Shown here: positions 52,636-61,082 of the stretch, one piece after another
Layout of the letters: each line of letters opens with the position of its first letter
How positions within the stretch are numbered: the first letter of the stretch is position 1
Assembly (NCBI RefSeq): GCF_000812875.1
Contig: NZ_JSYK01000002.1
Coordinates: forward strand, 434,001-498,000
Source: Kaistella solincola
Lineage (GTDB): Bacteria > Bacteroidota > Bacteroidia > Flavobacteriales > Weeksellaceae
Direction: 5' to 3'
DNA: 64,000 bases
Notes under the pieces: model-generated
What the model saw: only the letters and a program-made list of their open reading frames with translations
Database searches by the model: none
What the model was told of the DNA's origin: nothing
Made by a program: the position numbers and the translations under genes

Positions 52636-52710
52636 GGGCTCTTAGCTCAGTTGGTTCAGAGCATCTGGTTTACACCCAGAGGGTCGGGGGTTCGAATCCC
52701 TCAGGGCCCA
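52636..52710 (+). tRNA. tRNA-Val (anticodon TAC)
   Basis: Acceptor arm GGGCTCT pairs with AGGGCCC. The anticodon stem TCTGG/CCAGA encloses the loop TTTACAC, giving anticodon TAC. The T-loop is TTCGAAT. The 3' CCA is not encoded. Confidence 0.95.
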
Positions 52711-52717
52711 CAAAAAA

Positions 52718-52743
52718 AACCTCAGCTTGTCTGAGGTTTTTTT
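52718..52743 (+). terminator. Terminator-like hairpin between the two tRNA-Val genes
   Basis: AACCTCAG pairs with CTGAGGTT around CTTGT and a T run follows, leaving only 6 nt before the second tRNA. Unless a promoter lies within the first tRNA, the second is expressed by read-through. Confidence 0.75.
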
Positions 52744-52749
52744 ATTTCC

Positions 52750-52824
52750 GGGCGGTTAGCTCAGTTGGTTTAGAGCGTTGCGTTGACATCGCAGAGGTCG
52801 CTGGTTCGAACCCAGTACCGCCCA
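52750..52824 (+). tRNA. tRNA-Val (anticodon GAC)
   Basis: Acceptor GGGCGGT pairs with ACCGCCC. The anticodon stem TTGCG/CGCAG encloses TTGACAT, giving anticodon GAC. The T-loop is TTCGAAC. No encoded CCA. Confidence 0.93.
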
Positions 52825-52836
52825 CACTTACAAAGA

Positions 52837-52864
52837 AATCCCCTGCTGTTTGGCAGGATTTTTC
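52837..52864 (+). terminator. Terminator after the second tRNA
   Basis: AATC-CC-CCTGC-type arm pairs with GCAGGATT (two unpaired C) followed by a T run. Confidence 0.65.
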
Positions 52865-52902
52865 GTTTTTGCTGATGAAAACGGCTTTCTTTTAAACCTG
52901 AA

Positions 52903-52932
52903 AAATCAGCCCTTTTAGCGGCATACTTTTCC
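52903..52932. repeat. Family-'P' palindrome upstream of comM
   Basis: GCCCTTTTAGCGGCATACTTTTCC; the core GCCCTTTTAGCGGCA is identical to 25430-25460. Confidence 0.6.
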
Positions 52933-52954
52933 TTTTTAACAATCTGAAAATCAT

Positions 52955-52962
52955 TATTTTTG
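52955..52962 (+). promoter_or_regulatory. -7 element for comM
   Basis: TATTTTTG, 40 nt before the ATG. Confidence 0.5.
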
Positions 52963-53002
52963 TTTTATAATATTTTACTAATTTTATCTAAAATCACAAA
53001 GG

Positions 53003-54538
53003 ATGTTAGTAAAGATTTACGGCAGCGCCATCCACGGTGTTTCCGCGCAAACCATTACTATTGAGGTGAATGTGGATACCGGCGGCGTTGGTTATCATCT
53101 CGTCGGCTTGCCGGACAACGCTATTAAGGAAAGCAGCTATCGAATTTCTGCCGCGCTGAAAAATATCGGCTTCAAAATTCCGGGCAAAAAAATTACCATC
53201 AATATGGCGCCAGCGGATCTTCGGAAAGAAGGTTCAGCTTACGACCTCAGTATCGCGCTGGGGATTCTTGCCGCTTCCGAGCAGATTAAAGCTGAAAACA
53301 TCGGTGATTACATCATTATGGGAGAACTTTCGTTGGACGGTGGTTTATTGCCGATTAAAGGGGTTTTGCCCATCGCCATTAAAGCCAAAGAAGAGGGTTT
53401 CCGCGGGATTATTTTACCGAAACTGAATATCCGTGAAGCCGCAATCGTCAGTGATTTAGAAGTCTACGGCGTTGATAATATTAAAGAAGTTGTCGATTTT
53501 TTTAATGATGGAAAACCGCTGGAAAGAACAACCATCGATATCCGGAAAGAATTTCAGGAGAAAATACACTTTTTTCCCAATGATTTTTCGGAGGTGAAAG
53601 GTCAGGAAACCGCAAAACGTGCGATGGAAGTTGCGGCAGCGGGCGGACATAATATTATTCTCATCGGACCGCCGGGCAGCGGAAAAACCATGCTTGCAAA
53701 ACGTGTCCCGACAATTTTGCCGCCTTTGACTTTACGTGAAGCTTTAGAAACCACAAAAATCCATTCGGTAGCCGGTAAAATCGGTACAGAAACTTCATTA
53801 ATGACCGTTCGGCCGTTTCGCAGCCCACATCATACGATTTCGGATGTTGCATTAGTCGGTGGTGGAAGCTACCCGCAACCGGGCGAAATTTCATTAGCAC
53901 ATAACGGCGTGCTTTTTCTGGACGAAATGCCGGAATTTAAAAGAACCGTGCTGGAAGTCATGCGCCAGCCGCTGGAAGACCGCGAAGTCACTATTTCCCG
54001 CGCCAAATTCACGGTGAATTATCCCGCAAGTTTTATGCTCGTCGCAAGCATGAATCCCAGTCCGAGCGGCTTTTTTCCGGATGATCCGAACAACACTTCA
54101 TCACATTTTGAAATGCAGCGGTATATGAATAAACTTTCCGGGCCGTTGCTGGACCGGATCGATATTCACATTGAAGTTCAAAAAGTGGAATTCGACCAGC
54201 TTGCAGACCGCCGAAAAGGTGAACAAAGCAATGACATCCGAAAGCGGGTTTTACTTGCTCGCGAAATTCAAACTAACCGCTATAAAGATTCAGCAATACA
54301 TTACAACGCGCAAATGGGACCAAAAGAAATTGAGAAGTTTTGCGAACTCGACGAAGCTTCACAGCAGCTTATAAAAACTGCGATGGATAAACTGAATCTT
54401 TCCGCGCGCGCTTACGACCGGATTTTAAAAGTCGCACGTACTATCGCTGATCTCGAAAGCATCGAAAAATTAAATCCTGCACACATTTCCGAAGCAATAC
54501 AATACCGAAGCCTGGACCGAGAGTTTTGGAATACATAA
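53003..54538 (+). CDS. comM: YifB/ComM-family AAA+ ATPase (Mg-chelatase-like)
   Basis: The 511-residue protein has the N-terminal YifB domain (GLPDNAIKESSYRISAALKN), then an AAA+ domain with Walker A GPPGSGKTM near 222 and the LFLDEMPEF Walker B. FRSPHHTISDVALVGGG is a family signature. In naturally transformable bacteria the homologue ComM is a helicase promoting branch migration during recombination. DprA is encoded 3 kb away. Confidence 0.93.
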   Translation: MLVKIYGSAIHGVSAQTITIEVNVDTGGVGYHLVGLPDNAIKESSYRISAALKNIGFKIPGKKITINMAPADLRKEGSAYDLSIALGILAASEQIKAENIGDYIIMGELSLDGGLLPIKGVLPIAIKAKEEGFRGIILPKLNIREAAIVSDLEVYGVDNIKEVVDFFNDGKPLERTTIDIRKEFQEKIHFFPNDFSEVKGQETAKRAMEVAAAGGHNIILIGPPGSGKTMLAKRVPTILPPLTLREALETTKIHSVAGKIGTETSLMTVRPFRSPHHTISDVALVGGGSYPQPGEISLAHNGVLFLDEMPEFKRTVLEVMRQPLEDREVTISRAKFTVNYPASFMLVASMNPSPSGFFPDDPNNTSSHFEMQRYMNKLSGPLLDRIDIHIEVQKVEFDQLADRRKGEQSNDIRKRVLLAREIQTNRYKDSAIHYNAQMGPKEIEKFCELDEASQQLIKTAMDKLNLSARAYDRILKVARTIADLESIEKLNPAHISEAIQYRSLDREFWNT

Positions 54539-54567
54539 AAATTGCCTGCTTAAGCAGGCAATTTTTT
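54539..54567. terminator. Bidirectional terminator, comM and DUF4382
   Basis: The perfect palindrome TTGCCTGCTTAAGCAGGCAA is flanked by A and T runs. Confidence 0.85.
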
Positions 54568-54584
54568 TACTTTTGGAGAAGCAT

Positions 54585-55361
54585 TTATTTTATTAAAGTC
54601 TTAGTGCCAAGGTCTAATACTTTTCCAAAAGTCACCGTTACATCCTGTGTAACATCTTTATAATTCGTGGTGTCCAAAGCGTCGTACATCAGTTTATAGT
54701 TGCCTTCCGGAATACCGCGCAACATAAAATATCCGTTTGCTTCCGGAATCGCAGTCATAATTTCTTCGTTTGTTGTCGCGTTCAGAAGTTTAACCGTAGT
54801 TTGTGCTTCCGCCGGCGCTACATAACCTTTGATCTGACCATCGGTTTCTTTACTGAAAATTCTGATTACAGGTTTCAGCAAATAATTACCGTTCCCTTGT
54901 TTTACCACAGATTTGTCAGCATCAAAATCTAACCAGATCTCATAAGCGCCGTCTGGTTGTAAAGTCTGATTCCAGTTTAATTTAATTCCGGACTGCTGCG
55001 CAGAAGGAGTTGCCAACGGATAACGTACACCATCAACAGTTACGTAGTTTTCTGTACCTAAAATCATTCGCATCTGCGTAACAGCGCCAGCCGGTAAAAC
55101 GGTTTCACCTAAAAGTACATCTACGCCATTATTTAAATCCAAAAGGTTATAGATTCCTATTTTAGCCATGTTTAACGTGGACCATTCAGCATCGGATTTT
55201 CCAAGTTCCAGTTTCTGGATGTCAACTTCTACCTTGTCGTATTTCGCCGGAGCGTCGGTTAGGTGCACTTTTAAAGATGCATTTCCATCAGAAGTCCCGT
55301 CGTTCTGGCAGGATGTGAATGCCAGAAGCGTTGCGCTGAGCGCCAGAAATAGATTTTTCAT
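54585..55361 (-). CDS. DUF4382 lipoprotein
   Basis: The 258-residue lipoprotein (lipobox LAFTSC, Cys18) has a beta-rich DUF4382 domain (LKVHLTDAPAKYDKVEVDIQ) and a C-terminal carboxypeptidase-regulatory-like segment (GQIKGYVAPAEAQTTVKLLN then GYFMLRGIPEGNYKL). It is a surface or periplasmic protein of unknown role. Convergent with comM. Confidence 0.83.
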   Translation of the reverse strand: MKNLFLALSATLLAFTSCQNDGTSDGNASLKVHLTDAPAKYDKVEVDIQKLELGKSDAEWSTLNMAKIGIYNLLDLNNGVDVLLGETVLPAGAVTQMRMILGTENYVTVDGVRYPLATPSAQQSGIKLNWNQTLQPDGAYEIWLDFDADKSVVKQGNGNYLLKPVIRIFSKETDGQIKGYVAPAEAQTTVKLLNATTNEEIMTAIPEANGYFMLRGIPEGNYKLMYDALDTTNYKDVTQDVTVTFGKVLDLGTKTLIK

Positions 55362-55437
55362 TTGTTTTATGTTTTGATTAAACGATCATTTAAGATTTAA
55401 GCAATCGAATTATCTTTCAAACGAAAAAAGTGCCGAA

Positions 55438-55472
55438 ATATTTTTTATCGCCTTAAAACGGCAAATTTTTGG
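55438..55472. repeat. Family-'P' palindrome between DUF4382 and DUF3078 genes
   Basis: ATTTTTTATCGCCTTAAAACGGCAAATTTTTGG contains CGCC-TTAAAA-CGGC and the GGCAAATTTTT arm. On the minus strand the T run may end the DUF3078 transcript. Confidence 0.5.
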
Positions 55473-55507
55473 ATTTTTCCAGCTGAAGTTTATTGCCGGC
55501 AAAAGTG

Positions 55508-56617
55508 CTAATTAGAAACGAACGGCTTGATTTGCTTTTTGTTACGCTCTTTAAATTCGTAACCAAGATTGTAAGAAAAACCAACGCCTAAAGTCTGCTT
55601 CATTTGCAGTTTCTGCAGTTGGTCGTGATCATAAATTAAATCCAAGCTGATGACCGTTGTGATAAACTTGTTGAATTTAATATTTAAAGCACCGTTGTAC
55701 GCAATATCCACGCGCTCCGGATGCGAAACATAATTGCTGAAGAAATTTACCTGGTTCACCAAATTGATGTCTTTGTATATTTTCAAACGGTAAAGCACAT
55801 TCACCAGGGCACCGAGTTCCGCACGTGCCGACTGACCATCACGTTCCAAACCATATCTGCCGGCTTTCTGCAAAAGCGGATCATTAACAAAGGTAAATTT
55901 GCCGTTTACAGGCCGAAAAATTACCTGAAAGTTTTCACTCGGATTATACAAAATTCCGAGCCCGGCGTACAGATATCCGGGTGACATAAACCTGGAAATT
56001 CGGTCTGCAAAAGTTGGATTCGGCGTTGCAGAATAATTATATCCGGCTGCAAACTGCGACAGAAACTGAAAACCCGTAGAAAGGTAGAAATTTTTCCCAA
56101 CATCGTAACCGTAATTGCTCATGATGTTTATGTAATCTTCTGTTTTCCGCGAAGCTTCATTTTGCGAAGCTACAAAACCATAACCAAGCTGAATATTATT
56201 GTCTAAAAAGTGTCGGCGGTTTTTGTAGCTGAGGTTGTAGTTGATTTTACCGATAATTCCGATGTTGTTGTTTCCTCCGGAATTCCAGTTCGAATAGGAA
56301 GACTGGTTGAAAACCAAATTATTCTGGCCGTAATAAAACCATTTTATCGGATCTTTCAGTTGAAGAAGATTGTACGGGGTCACCGGAATCTCCTCATTTT
56401 CCGGGATTATTGCAGTTTTATCTTTGATGACCAAAGTATCTTTAAACTTTACTTCAAATTTTTCGAATTTTGGGTCCGCTAAGCTGTCGAGATCCAAAGC
56501 GCGGGCTTTCCAGCGGTTTTGCGAAATAGAGTCGATTTCTGCGAGAATACTTTTTTCCTCTTGCGAAAAAGCAGTTACGGCAAGAAACAGCGACACGAGT
56601 ACCAATAATTTTCTCAT
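55508..56617 (-). CDS. DUF3078 family outer-membrane beta-barrel protein
   Basis: The 369-residue exported protein has a signal peptide (ending AFSQ) and alternating beta-barrel-type strands over the last 250 residues (RRHFLDNNIQLGYGF, FYLSTGFQFLSQFAAGYNY). DUF3078 proteins are Bacteroidota specific, with unknown function. ATG 56617 is used rather than an upstream TTG. Confidence 0.82.
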   Translation of the reverse strand: MRKLLVLVSLFLAVTAFSQEEKSILAEIDSISQNRWKARALDLDSLADPKFEKFEVKFKDTLVIKDKTAIIPENEEIPVTPYNLLQLKDPIKWFYYGQNNLVFNQSSYSNWNSGGNNNIGIIGKINYNLSYKNRRHFLDNNIQLGYGFVASQNEASRKTEDYINIMSNYGYDVGKNFYLSTGFQFLSQFAAGYNYSATPNPTFADRISRFMSPGYLYAGLGILYNPSENFQVIFRPVNGKFTFVNDPLLQKAGRYGLERDGQSARAELGALVNVLYRLKIYKDINLVNQVNFFSNYVSHPERVDIAYNGALNIKFNKFITTVISLDLIYDHDQLQKLQMKQTLGVGFSYNLGYEFKERNKKQIKPFVSN

Positions 56618-56623
56618 AGCCAG

Positions 56624-56631
56624 CAAAAATA
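56624..56631 (-). promoter_or_regulatory. -7 element for the DUF3078 gene
   Basis: TATTTTTG on the minus strand, 6 nt before the ATG, implying a very short leader. Confidence 0.45.
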
Positions 56632-56764
56632 AGACAACTATTTAAAATTAAAAACCGGAAATCCAAAACTTGGCATTATTTGGCCGATTTTTTTTACATT
56701 TAGAAAAGTATTAGCCATATTTTCTTCAATTATTTTTTGGTCAAAGTTTTGACAAAAACACCGA

Positions 56765-57535
56765 ATGTCTGATAAAACCCTAAACTTTTCCGCTGTCCTG
56801 TATGCCGCACTGGTGGTCGCTGCGATGTGGTTTGGTTTTCTGCTGCAGAATTTGGGGTGGTTCAGCGGATGTTCCGGCGCCATTATTCCCTTAAGTCCAT
56901 ACGGCTTGAAAGGAATTTTTCTTTCACCTTTTTTACACGGCGGTTTGGAGCATATTTTCGGAAATTCTGTGCCTATTTTTGTGCTTATTTTTCTGCTTTT
57001 TCAATTCTATCCGTTTATCGCTAAAAAAGTTTTTATTGTCGGCTGGGTTCTTACCGGTTTTTTAGTTTGGCTCCTGCCGCCGATCGACATTTTTACCGGT
57101 GAATATAATCAGGTTTGTATTATCGGTGCCAGTGGAGTTGTGTATGTTTTGGCTTTTTTTCTGTTTTTCAGCGGCGTCTTCCGCTGGAATATGAAATTCC
57201 TCACTGTTTCCATGGTCGTTGCGCTGTATTACGGAAGTTTAATTTGGGGCGTTTTGCCGGAAGAATTATTTTCTCACCTTGAGGAACCGAGCAGAATTTC
57301 GTGGCAGTCGCATTTATCGGGCGCGGTTGTCGGAATTATCATGGCTTTTGTTTTCCGGAAGAACGGTGAGCGTAAACTGAAATTTATCTGGGAATTTCCA
57401 AATTATTACAGCGAAAAAGACGACAAACTTTGGCAGGAATATAAAGAAAATCACCCTGATGATTTTCTGGAACTACCTCAAAAAAAGAAAGATACCGTCT
57501 GGAATCACCTGGATAAAATCCGCCGGAATGAATAA
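56765..57535 (+). CDS. Rhomboid family intramembrane serine protease
   Basis: The 256-residue protein has the catalytic Ser in CIIGASGVVY and His in SWQSHLSG, with the helix-1 asparagine in HGGLEHIFGNS. About six membrane helices run between 9 and 198. A charged cytosolic tail follows. Rhomboids cut membrane proteins within the bilayer. Substrate unknown. Tight to dprA downstream (29 nt). Confidence 0.9.
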   Translation: MSDKTLNFSAVLYAALVVAAMWFGFLLQNLGWFSGCSGAIIPLSPYGLKGIFLSPFLHGGLEHIFGNSVPIFVLIFLLFQFYPFIAKKVFIVGWVLTGFLVWLLPPIDIFTGEYNQVCIIGASGVVYVLAFFLFFSGVFRWNMKFLTVSMVVALYYGSLIWGVLPEELFSHLEEPSRISWQSHLSGAVVGIIMAFVFRKNGERKLKFIWEFPNYYSEKDDKLWQEYKENHPDDFLELPQKKKDTVWNHLDKIRRNE

Positions 57536-57564
57536 TTTTTGATATTTTTATAAAAATTTTTCGC

Positions 57565-58674
57565 ATGCATTCCGAAGAGGTTTTATATTCCATCGCGCTT
57601 CGCCGCTGCCCGCTTATTGGCGATGTCATTTTTCAGAAGCTGATAAACGAAGCCGGCTCTGCGAAGCAGGTTTGGCAACTGTCAAAATCCGGTTTGCGGA
57701 ACATTTTCGGTATCGGCAAAAAAATAGCGCTTGAAATCGGAAATAAAGAGCATTTGCATTTCGCGGGACAGGAAATTAAATTTTGCGAAAAACATGATAT
57801 TAAAATTAACCTCCGCCATTTAGGAGACTTACCTCAACTTTTAAATTCCTGTGATGACGCACCCGCCATTCTTTACCAAAAAGGAAATTTAGCAAAAACC
57901 GCAAATTTCGTGAGCATTGTCGGAACGCGGAATATTTCTGCTTATGGAAAAAGCTTTATCCACGATTTTTTGCATCAAATCAAAGCGCAAAGTGTAGCAA
58001 CAGTAAGCGGTTTAGCATTAGGTGTAGATTCTGAAGTTCATGAAATTTCGCTACAAAATTCTCTGCCGACCGTCGCGGTTTTAGCGCACGGTTTTCACAC
58101 CCTTTATCCGGCAAAAAACCGCCGATTAGCCGAAAGAATTTTAGCTGAAGGTGGAATGCTTTTAACTGAATTCAATTCTTCACAAAAACCCGACCGCGAA
58201 AACTTCATTCAGCGGAACCGCGTCATTGCAGGCTTGTCGCCGGCAACAATTGTGGTAGAGACCGCATTTGGCGGCGGTTCCATAAGTACCGCAACTTTTG
58301 CTAATAATTATAACCGCGACGTTTACGCGCTTCCCGGTAGAATTGACGAAAAATACAGCCAGGGTTGCAACCAGCTAATATTTCAAAATAAAGCTACCGC
58401 AATTTCCACCATTTCCGGTCTCATTACAGAACTTGGTTACAACAGGGAAAAAGAAAAAACCGGCGAACTTTTTCCGTCTTCGGAAATTAGGTTGCTTTTG
58501 CCCCAAAATCAGCAGGATATTTTAGATCAACTTCATAAGTCGATTCCGCTTTCTCTGGATGAAATTTCCGAAAACCTAAAATTGCCTTCTTATAAAATTT
58601 TGCCTGATTTGCTCGAACTGGAAATTTCAGGATACATTCGTGCACTTTCCGGCAGACAATATTTGCTTTTGTAG
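57565..58674 (+). CDS. dprA: DNA processing protein DprA
   Basis: The 369-residue protein has the Rossmann-like domain with VGTRNISAYG, VSGLALGVDSEVHEISL and the FIQRNRVIAGLS and GGGSISTATFANNYNRDVYALPG signatures. DprA loads RecA on incoming single strands. The C-terminal winged helix is present (LDQLHKSIPLSLDEISENL). Confidence 0.93.
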   Translation: MHSEEVLYSIALRRCPLIGDVIFQKLINEAGSAKQVWQLSKSGLRNIFGIGKKIALEIGNKEHLHFAGQEIKFCEKHDIKINLRHLGDLPQLLNSCDDAPAILYQKGNLAKTANFVSIVGTRNISAYGKSFIHDFLHQIKAQSVATVSGLALGVDSEVHEISLQNSLPTVAVLAHGFHTLYPAKNRRLAERILAEGGMLLTEFNSSQKPDRENFIQRNRVIAGLSPATIVVETAFGGGSISTATFANNYNRDVYALPGRIDEKYSQGCNQLIFQNKATAISTISGLITELGYNREKEKTGELFPSSEIRLLLPQNQQDILDQLHKSIPLSLDEISENLKLPSYKILPDLLELEISGYIRALSGRQYLLL

Positions 58675-58828
58675 TTTTTTACCGTTTATAAGAATTTACC
58701 ATTCACAGCATTACATTGGTTTTTCCGCACCTAAAAAACACTTTCTTTACCGCTAATTTAGGGATTTTAGGGTTTATATGAATTTCTGAAAAGATGAAAT
58801 TTTGTAGCTAAAGTTTTTAAAAAAAAAT

Positions 58829-58836
58829 TAAATTTG
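58829..58836 (+). promoter_or_regulatory. -7 element for gdhA
   Basis: TAAATTTG, 21 nt before the ATG; TTG at 58802 is 24 nt upstream. The gap 58675-58857 shows no other feature. Confidence 0.5.
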
Positions 58837-58857
58837 TTTGTAAAATAACACCTTTTT

Positions 58858-60216
58858 ATGGAACAATATAATGTAGAACAAAAAATCCAGGACTTCATCG
58901 CAGACATTGAAGCGAGAAATCCAAACGAACCAGAATTTCTTCAAGCCGTAAAAGAAGTAGCTGTTACCGTGATCCCGTTTATTGCCGCTCATAGCCAATA
59001 TGACGGTAAAAAACTTCTGGAAAGAATGGCGGAGCCGGAAAGAACAATCATCTTCCGTGTACCATGGGTTGACGATTCCGGAGAAATTCAGGTGAACAGA
59101 GGATTTAGAATTCAGATGAATTCTGCTATTGGACCATACAAAGGTGGTATCCGTTTTCACCCAACTGTAAATCTTTCCGTTCTTAAGTTTTTGGCCTTCG
59201 AGCAGACTTTTAAAAACTCGCTGACTACATTGCCAATGGGCGGTGGAAAAGGTGGCGCAGATTTCGATCCGCAGGGCAAAAGCGATATGGAAATTATGAG
59301 ATTCTGCCAGGCCTTCATGACCGAACTTTGCAAACACATCGGCCCTGAAACCGACGTTCCAGCTGGTGATATCGGTGTAGGCGCACGTGAAATCGGTTAT
59401 TTGTTCGGACAGTACAAAAAAATCAGAAATGAATTTACAGGTGTTCTTACCGGAAAAGGTCTTGCCTACGGTGGTTCGCTAATCAGACCGGAAGCTACTG
59501 GCTACGGTGTGGTATATTTCTGCGAGCAAATGCTCAAAACAATCGGACAGGATATTAAAGGGAAAACTTTCGCTGTTTCAGGTTTCGGAAATGTAGCTTG
59601 GGGCGTGGTAAAAAAAGTAACCGAATTAGGCGGAAAGGTTTTAACAATCAGCGGACCAGATGGTTACATCTACGATGAAGACGGGATTTCCGGTGATAAA
59701 ATCGATTATTTGCTGCAACTTCGCGCTTCCGGAAACAACAGGGCAGAAGATTACGCAACCAAATACCCAAGTGCGAAATTCTTCGCTGGCAAACGTCCGT
59801 GGGAAGTGAAATGTGACGTTGCAATCCCGGCTGCTACACAAAACGAACTGTATTTAGAAGATGCTGAAATGCTTGTCGCAAACGGAGTAATCTGTGTAAC
59901 CGAAGCGGCAAACATGCCTTCAACTTTGGACGCAATCAATTATTTCCTTGACAATAAAGTTTTATTCTCCCCGGGAAAAGCTTCGAACGCTGGTGGTGTT
60001 GCCACGTCCGGTTTGGAAATGACGCAAAATTCCATCAGGCTGAACTGGTCTTCCGAAGAAGTTGATATGAGATTAAAAGAAATCATGATCGGTATTCACA
60101 AAGCGTGCAGCGATTATGGTAAAGATAAAGACGGCTACGTGAATTACGTAAAAGGCGCAAACATCGCCGGATTTGTAAAAGTAGCTGAAGCAATGCTTGC
60201 GCAAGGTGTTGTCTAA
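58858..60216 (+). CDS. gdhA: Glutamate dehydrogenase
   Basis: The 452-residue hexameric enzyme links 2-oxoglutarate and ammonia to glutamate. The catalytic lysine region is GGIRFHPTVN and LPMGGGKGGADFDP, with GDIGVGAREIGYLFGQYK. Length and the N-terminal part suggest the NADP-type biosynthetic form, but cofactor preference is not certain. Own promoter and terminator. Confidence 0.95.
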   Translation: MEQYNVEQKIQDFIADIEARNPNEPEFLQAVKEVAVTVIPFIAAHSQYDGKKLLERMAEPERTIIFRVPWVDDSGEIQVNRGFRIQMNSAIGPYKGGIRFHPTVNLSVLKFLAFEQTFKNSLTTLPMGGGKGGADFDPQGKSDMEIMRFCQAFMTELCKHIGPETDVPAGDIGVGAREIGYLFGQYKKIRNEFTGVLTGKGLAYGGSLIRPEATGYGVVYFCEQMLKTIGQDIKGKTFAVSGFGNVAWGVVKKVTELGGKVLTISGPDGYIYDEDGISGDKIDYLLQLRASGNNRAEDYATKYPSAKFFAGKRPWEVKCDVAIPAATQNELYLEDAEMLVANGVICVTEAANMPSTLDAINYFLDNKVLFSPGKASNAGGVATSGLEMTQNSIRLNWSSEEVDMRLKEIMIGIHKACSDYGKDKDGYVNYVKGANIAGFVKVAEAMLAQGVV

Positions 60217-60225
60217 ATAAAAATA

Positions 60226-60250
60226 AAGCCGGTTTTTGCCGGCTTTTTTT
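60226..60250 (+). terminator. Terminator of gdhA
   Basis: AAGCCGG-TTTTTG-CCGGCTT with a T run. Confidence 0.85.
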
Positions 60251-60296
60251 ATAAACCTGTCCCGGGGAAATGGGAGAAAAAGTAAAGTGAAAGGAT

Positions 60297-60327
60297 AAAA
60301 AGCATTGAATTTTCAATGCTTTTTATT
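60297..60327. terminator. Second hairpin after gdhA, bidirectional
   Basis: AAAAGCATTGAA-TT-TTCAATGCTTTT is a perfect 12-bp stem; it may end the YkgJ-type gene transcript on the minus strand. Confidence 0.7.
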
Positions 60328-60331
60328 ATTT

Positions 60332-60362
60332 AAAAATTTGCCTCTAAATGGGCATTTTTTTC
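60332..60362. repeat. Family-'P' palindrome
   Basis: AAAAATTTGCC-TCTAAAT-GGGCATTTTTTT lies just after the convergent terminators. Confidence 0.55.
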
Positions 60363-60373
60363 AAAAATTTCCG

Positions 60374-60868
60374 CTATTTATTTTTCAGGACTTTTTCCTG
60401 CATGCGTTCTACAAATTCAAAAGCGGCGGGACAGATCACCGTATTTTTCACGGTTAAATGATTGATCTGGTAAATCTTTTTGCGGTCAGTATGCGGAAAT
60501 GCGCGGCACGCTTTGGGCCGGATTTCGTAGATTGAACAGGTGTTGTCTTCATTCAAAAACCAACACGGCAGATTTTGCAAAACTTTGTCCTGGTCTTCAT
60601 CGGTGCGCAAATATTTCGCTTCAAATTCTGCCGGCTTCATCCGGAAATTTTTTGATATTATTTCAATGTCTTTTTCGGTGAAAAGCGGTCCGGTGGTTTT
60701 GCAGCAGTTGGCGCACTGCAGACAATCTACCTTGCTGAAAACCTCGTCGTGGGTTTCCTGCGCAAGATAATCTAGGTTGCGTGGCGGTTTTTTCTTCAGG
60801 CCGGCGAGAAACTTTTGGTGTTCCTTATTTTTGGCGAGTGCCTGCTGTTTGTAAAACTCTAAATCCAT
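60374..60868 (-). CDS. YkgJ-family cysteine cluster protein
   Basis: The 164-residue protein has a C-x2-C-x2-CC arrangement (DCLQCANCCK), further cysteines in LPCWFLNEDNTCSIYEIRPKAC and a C-terminal VICPAAFEF. This Zn- or Fe-binding pattern is the YkgJ/UPF0153 signature. Some members have been linked to protein or cofactor demethylation-type chemistry, but the role here is unknown. Confidence 0.88.
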   Translation of the reverse strand: MDLEFYKQQALAKNKEHQKFLAGLKKKPPRNLDYLAQETHDEVFSKVDCLQCANCCKTTGPLFTEKDIEIISKNFRMKPAEFEAKYLRTDEDQDKVLQNLPCWFLNEDNTCSIYEIRPKACRAFPHTDRKKIYQINHLTVKNTVICPAAFEFVERMQEKVLKNK

Positions 60869-60914
60869 TTTGCAAAAATACGGGTAAAAGTTTTAAAAAA
60901 ATGCCTGATTAGCA

Positions 60915-61020
60915 GCCAAAAACCGCGGCCGTGATAGCAGCGGCTACCCCGCAGGGCGGCGGCGGAGCGAAGCGGAGCCGCCAACCGAGGAGTAATAGCG
61001 GATAGCACGAAATGTCCGCC
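60915..61020 (+). repeat. REP-like intergenic element (family 'R')
   Basis: GTGATAGCAGCGG, a GGCGGC...GCCGCC hairpin with GCGAAGCGGAGC in the arm (60961-60980), then AGTAATAGCGGATAGCACGA and GTCCGCCCGAAAA. It shares hairpin tip and ending with 25318-25408. Only this element, the palindrome at 61025-61056 and the hemoglobin promoter fill 60869-61082. Confidence 0.6.
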
Positions 61021-61024
61021 CGAA

Positions 61025-61056
61025 AAAAAACGCCCTGAAAACGGCAAATTTTCCGC
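61025..61056. repeat. Family-'P' palindrome before the truncated hemoglobin gene
   Basis: AAACGCCC-TGAAAA-CGGCAAATTTTCC, directly after the R element. Confidence 0.55.
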
Positions 61057-61070
61057 ATTAAAAATTTGAC

Positions 61071-61078
61071 TAATTTTG
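61071..61078 (+). promoter_or_regulatory. -7 element, possibly giving a leaderless hemoglobin transcript
   Basis: TAATTTTG ends 4 nt before the ATG at 61083, so transcription could begin at or next to the start codon. Confidence 0.5.
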
Positions 61079-61082
61079 CATC

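Noticed and set aside
54539-54567. Perfect TTGCCTGCTTAAGCAGGCAA palindrome as a regulator site
   Set aside because: Its position between convergent genes with T runs on both sides fits a bidirectional terminator.
55165-55185. parS-like TGTTTAACGTGGACCA inside the DUF4382 gene
   Set aside because: The essential CACGTG core is broken and it lies in coding sequence, so chance similarity is likely.
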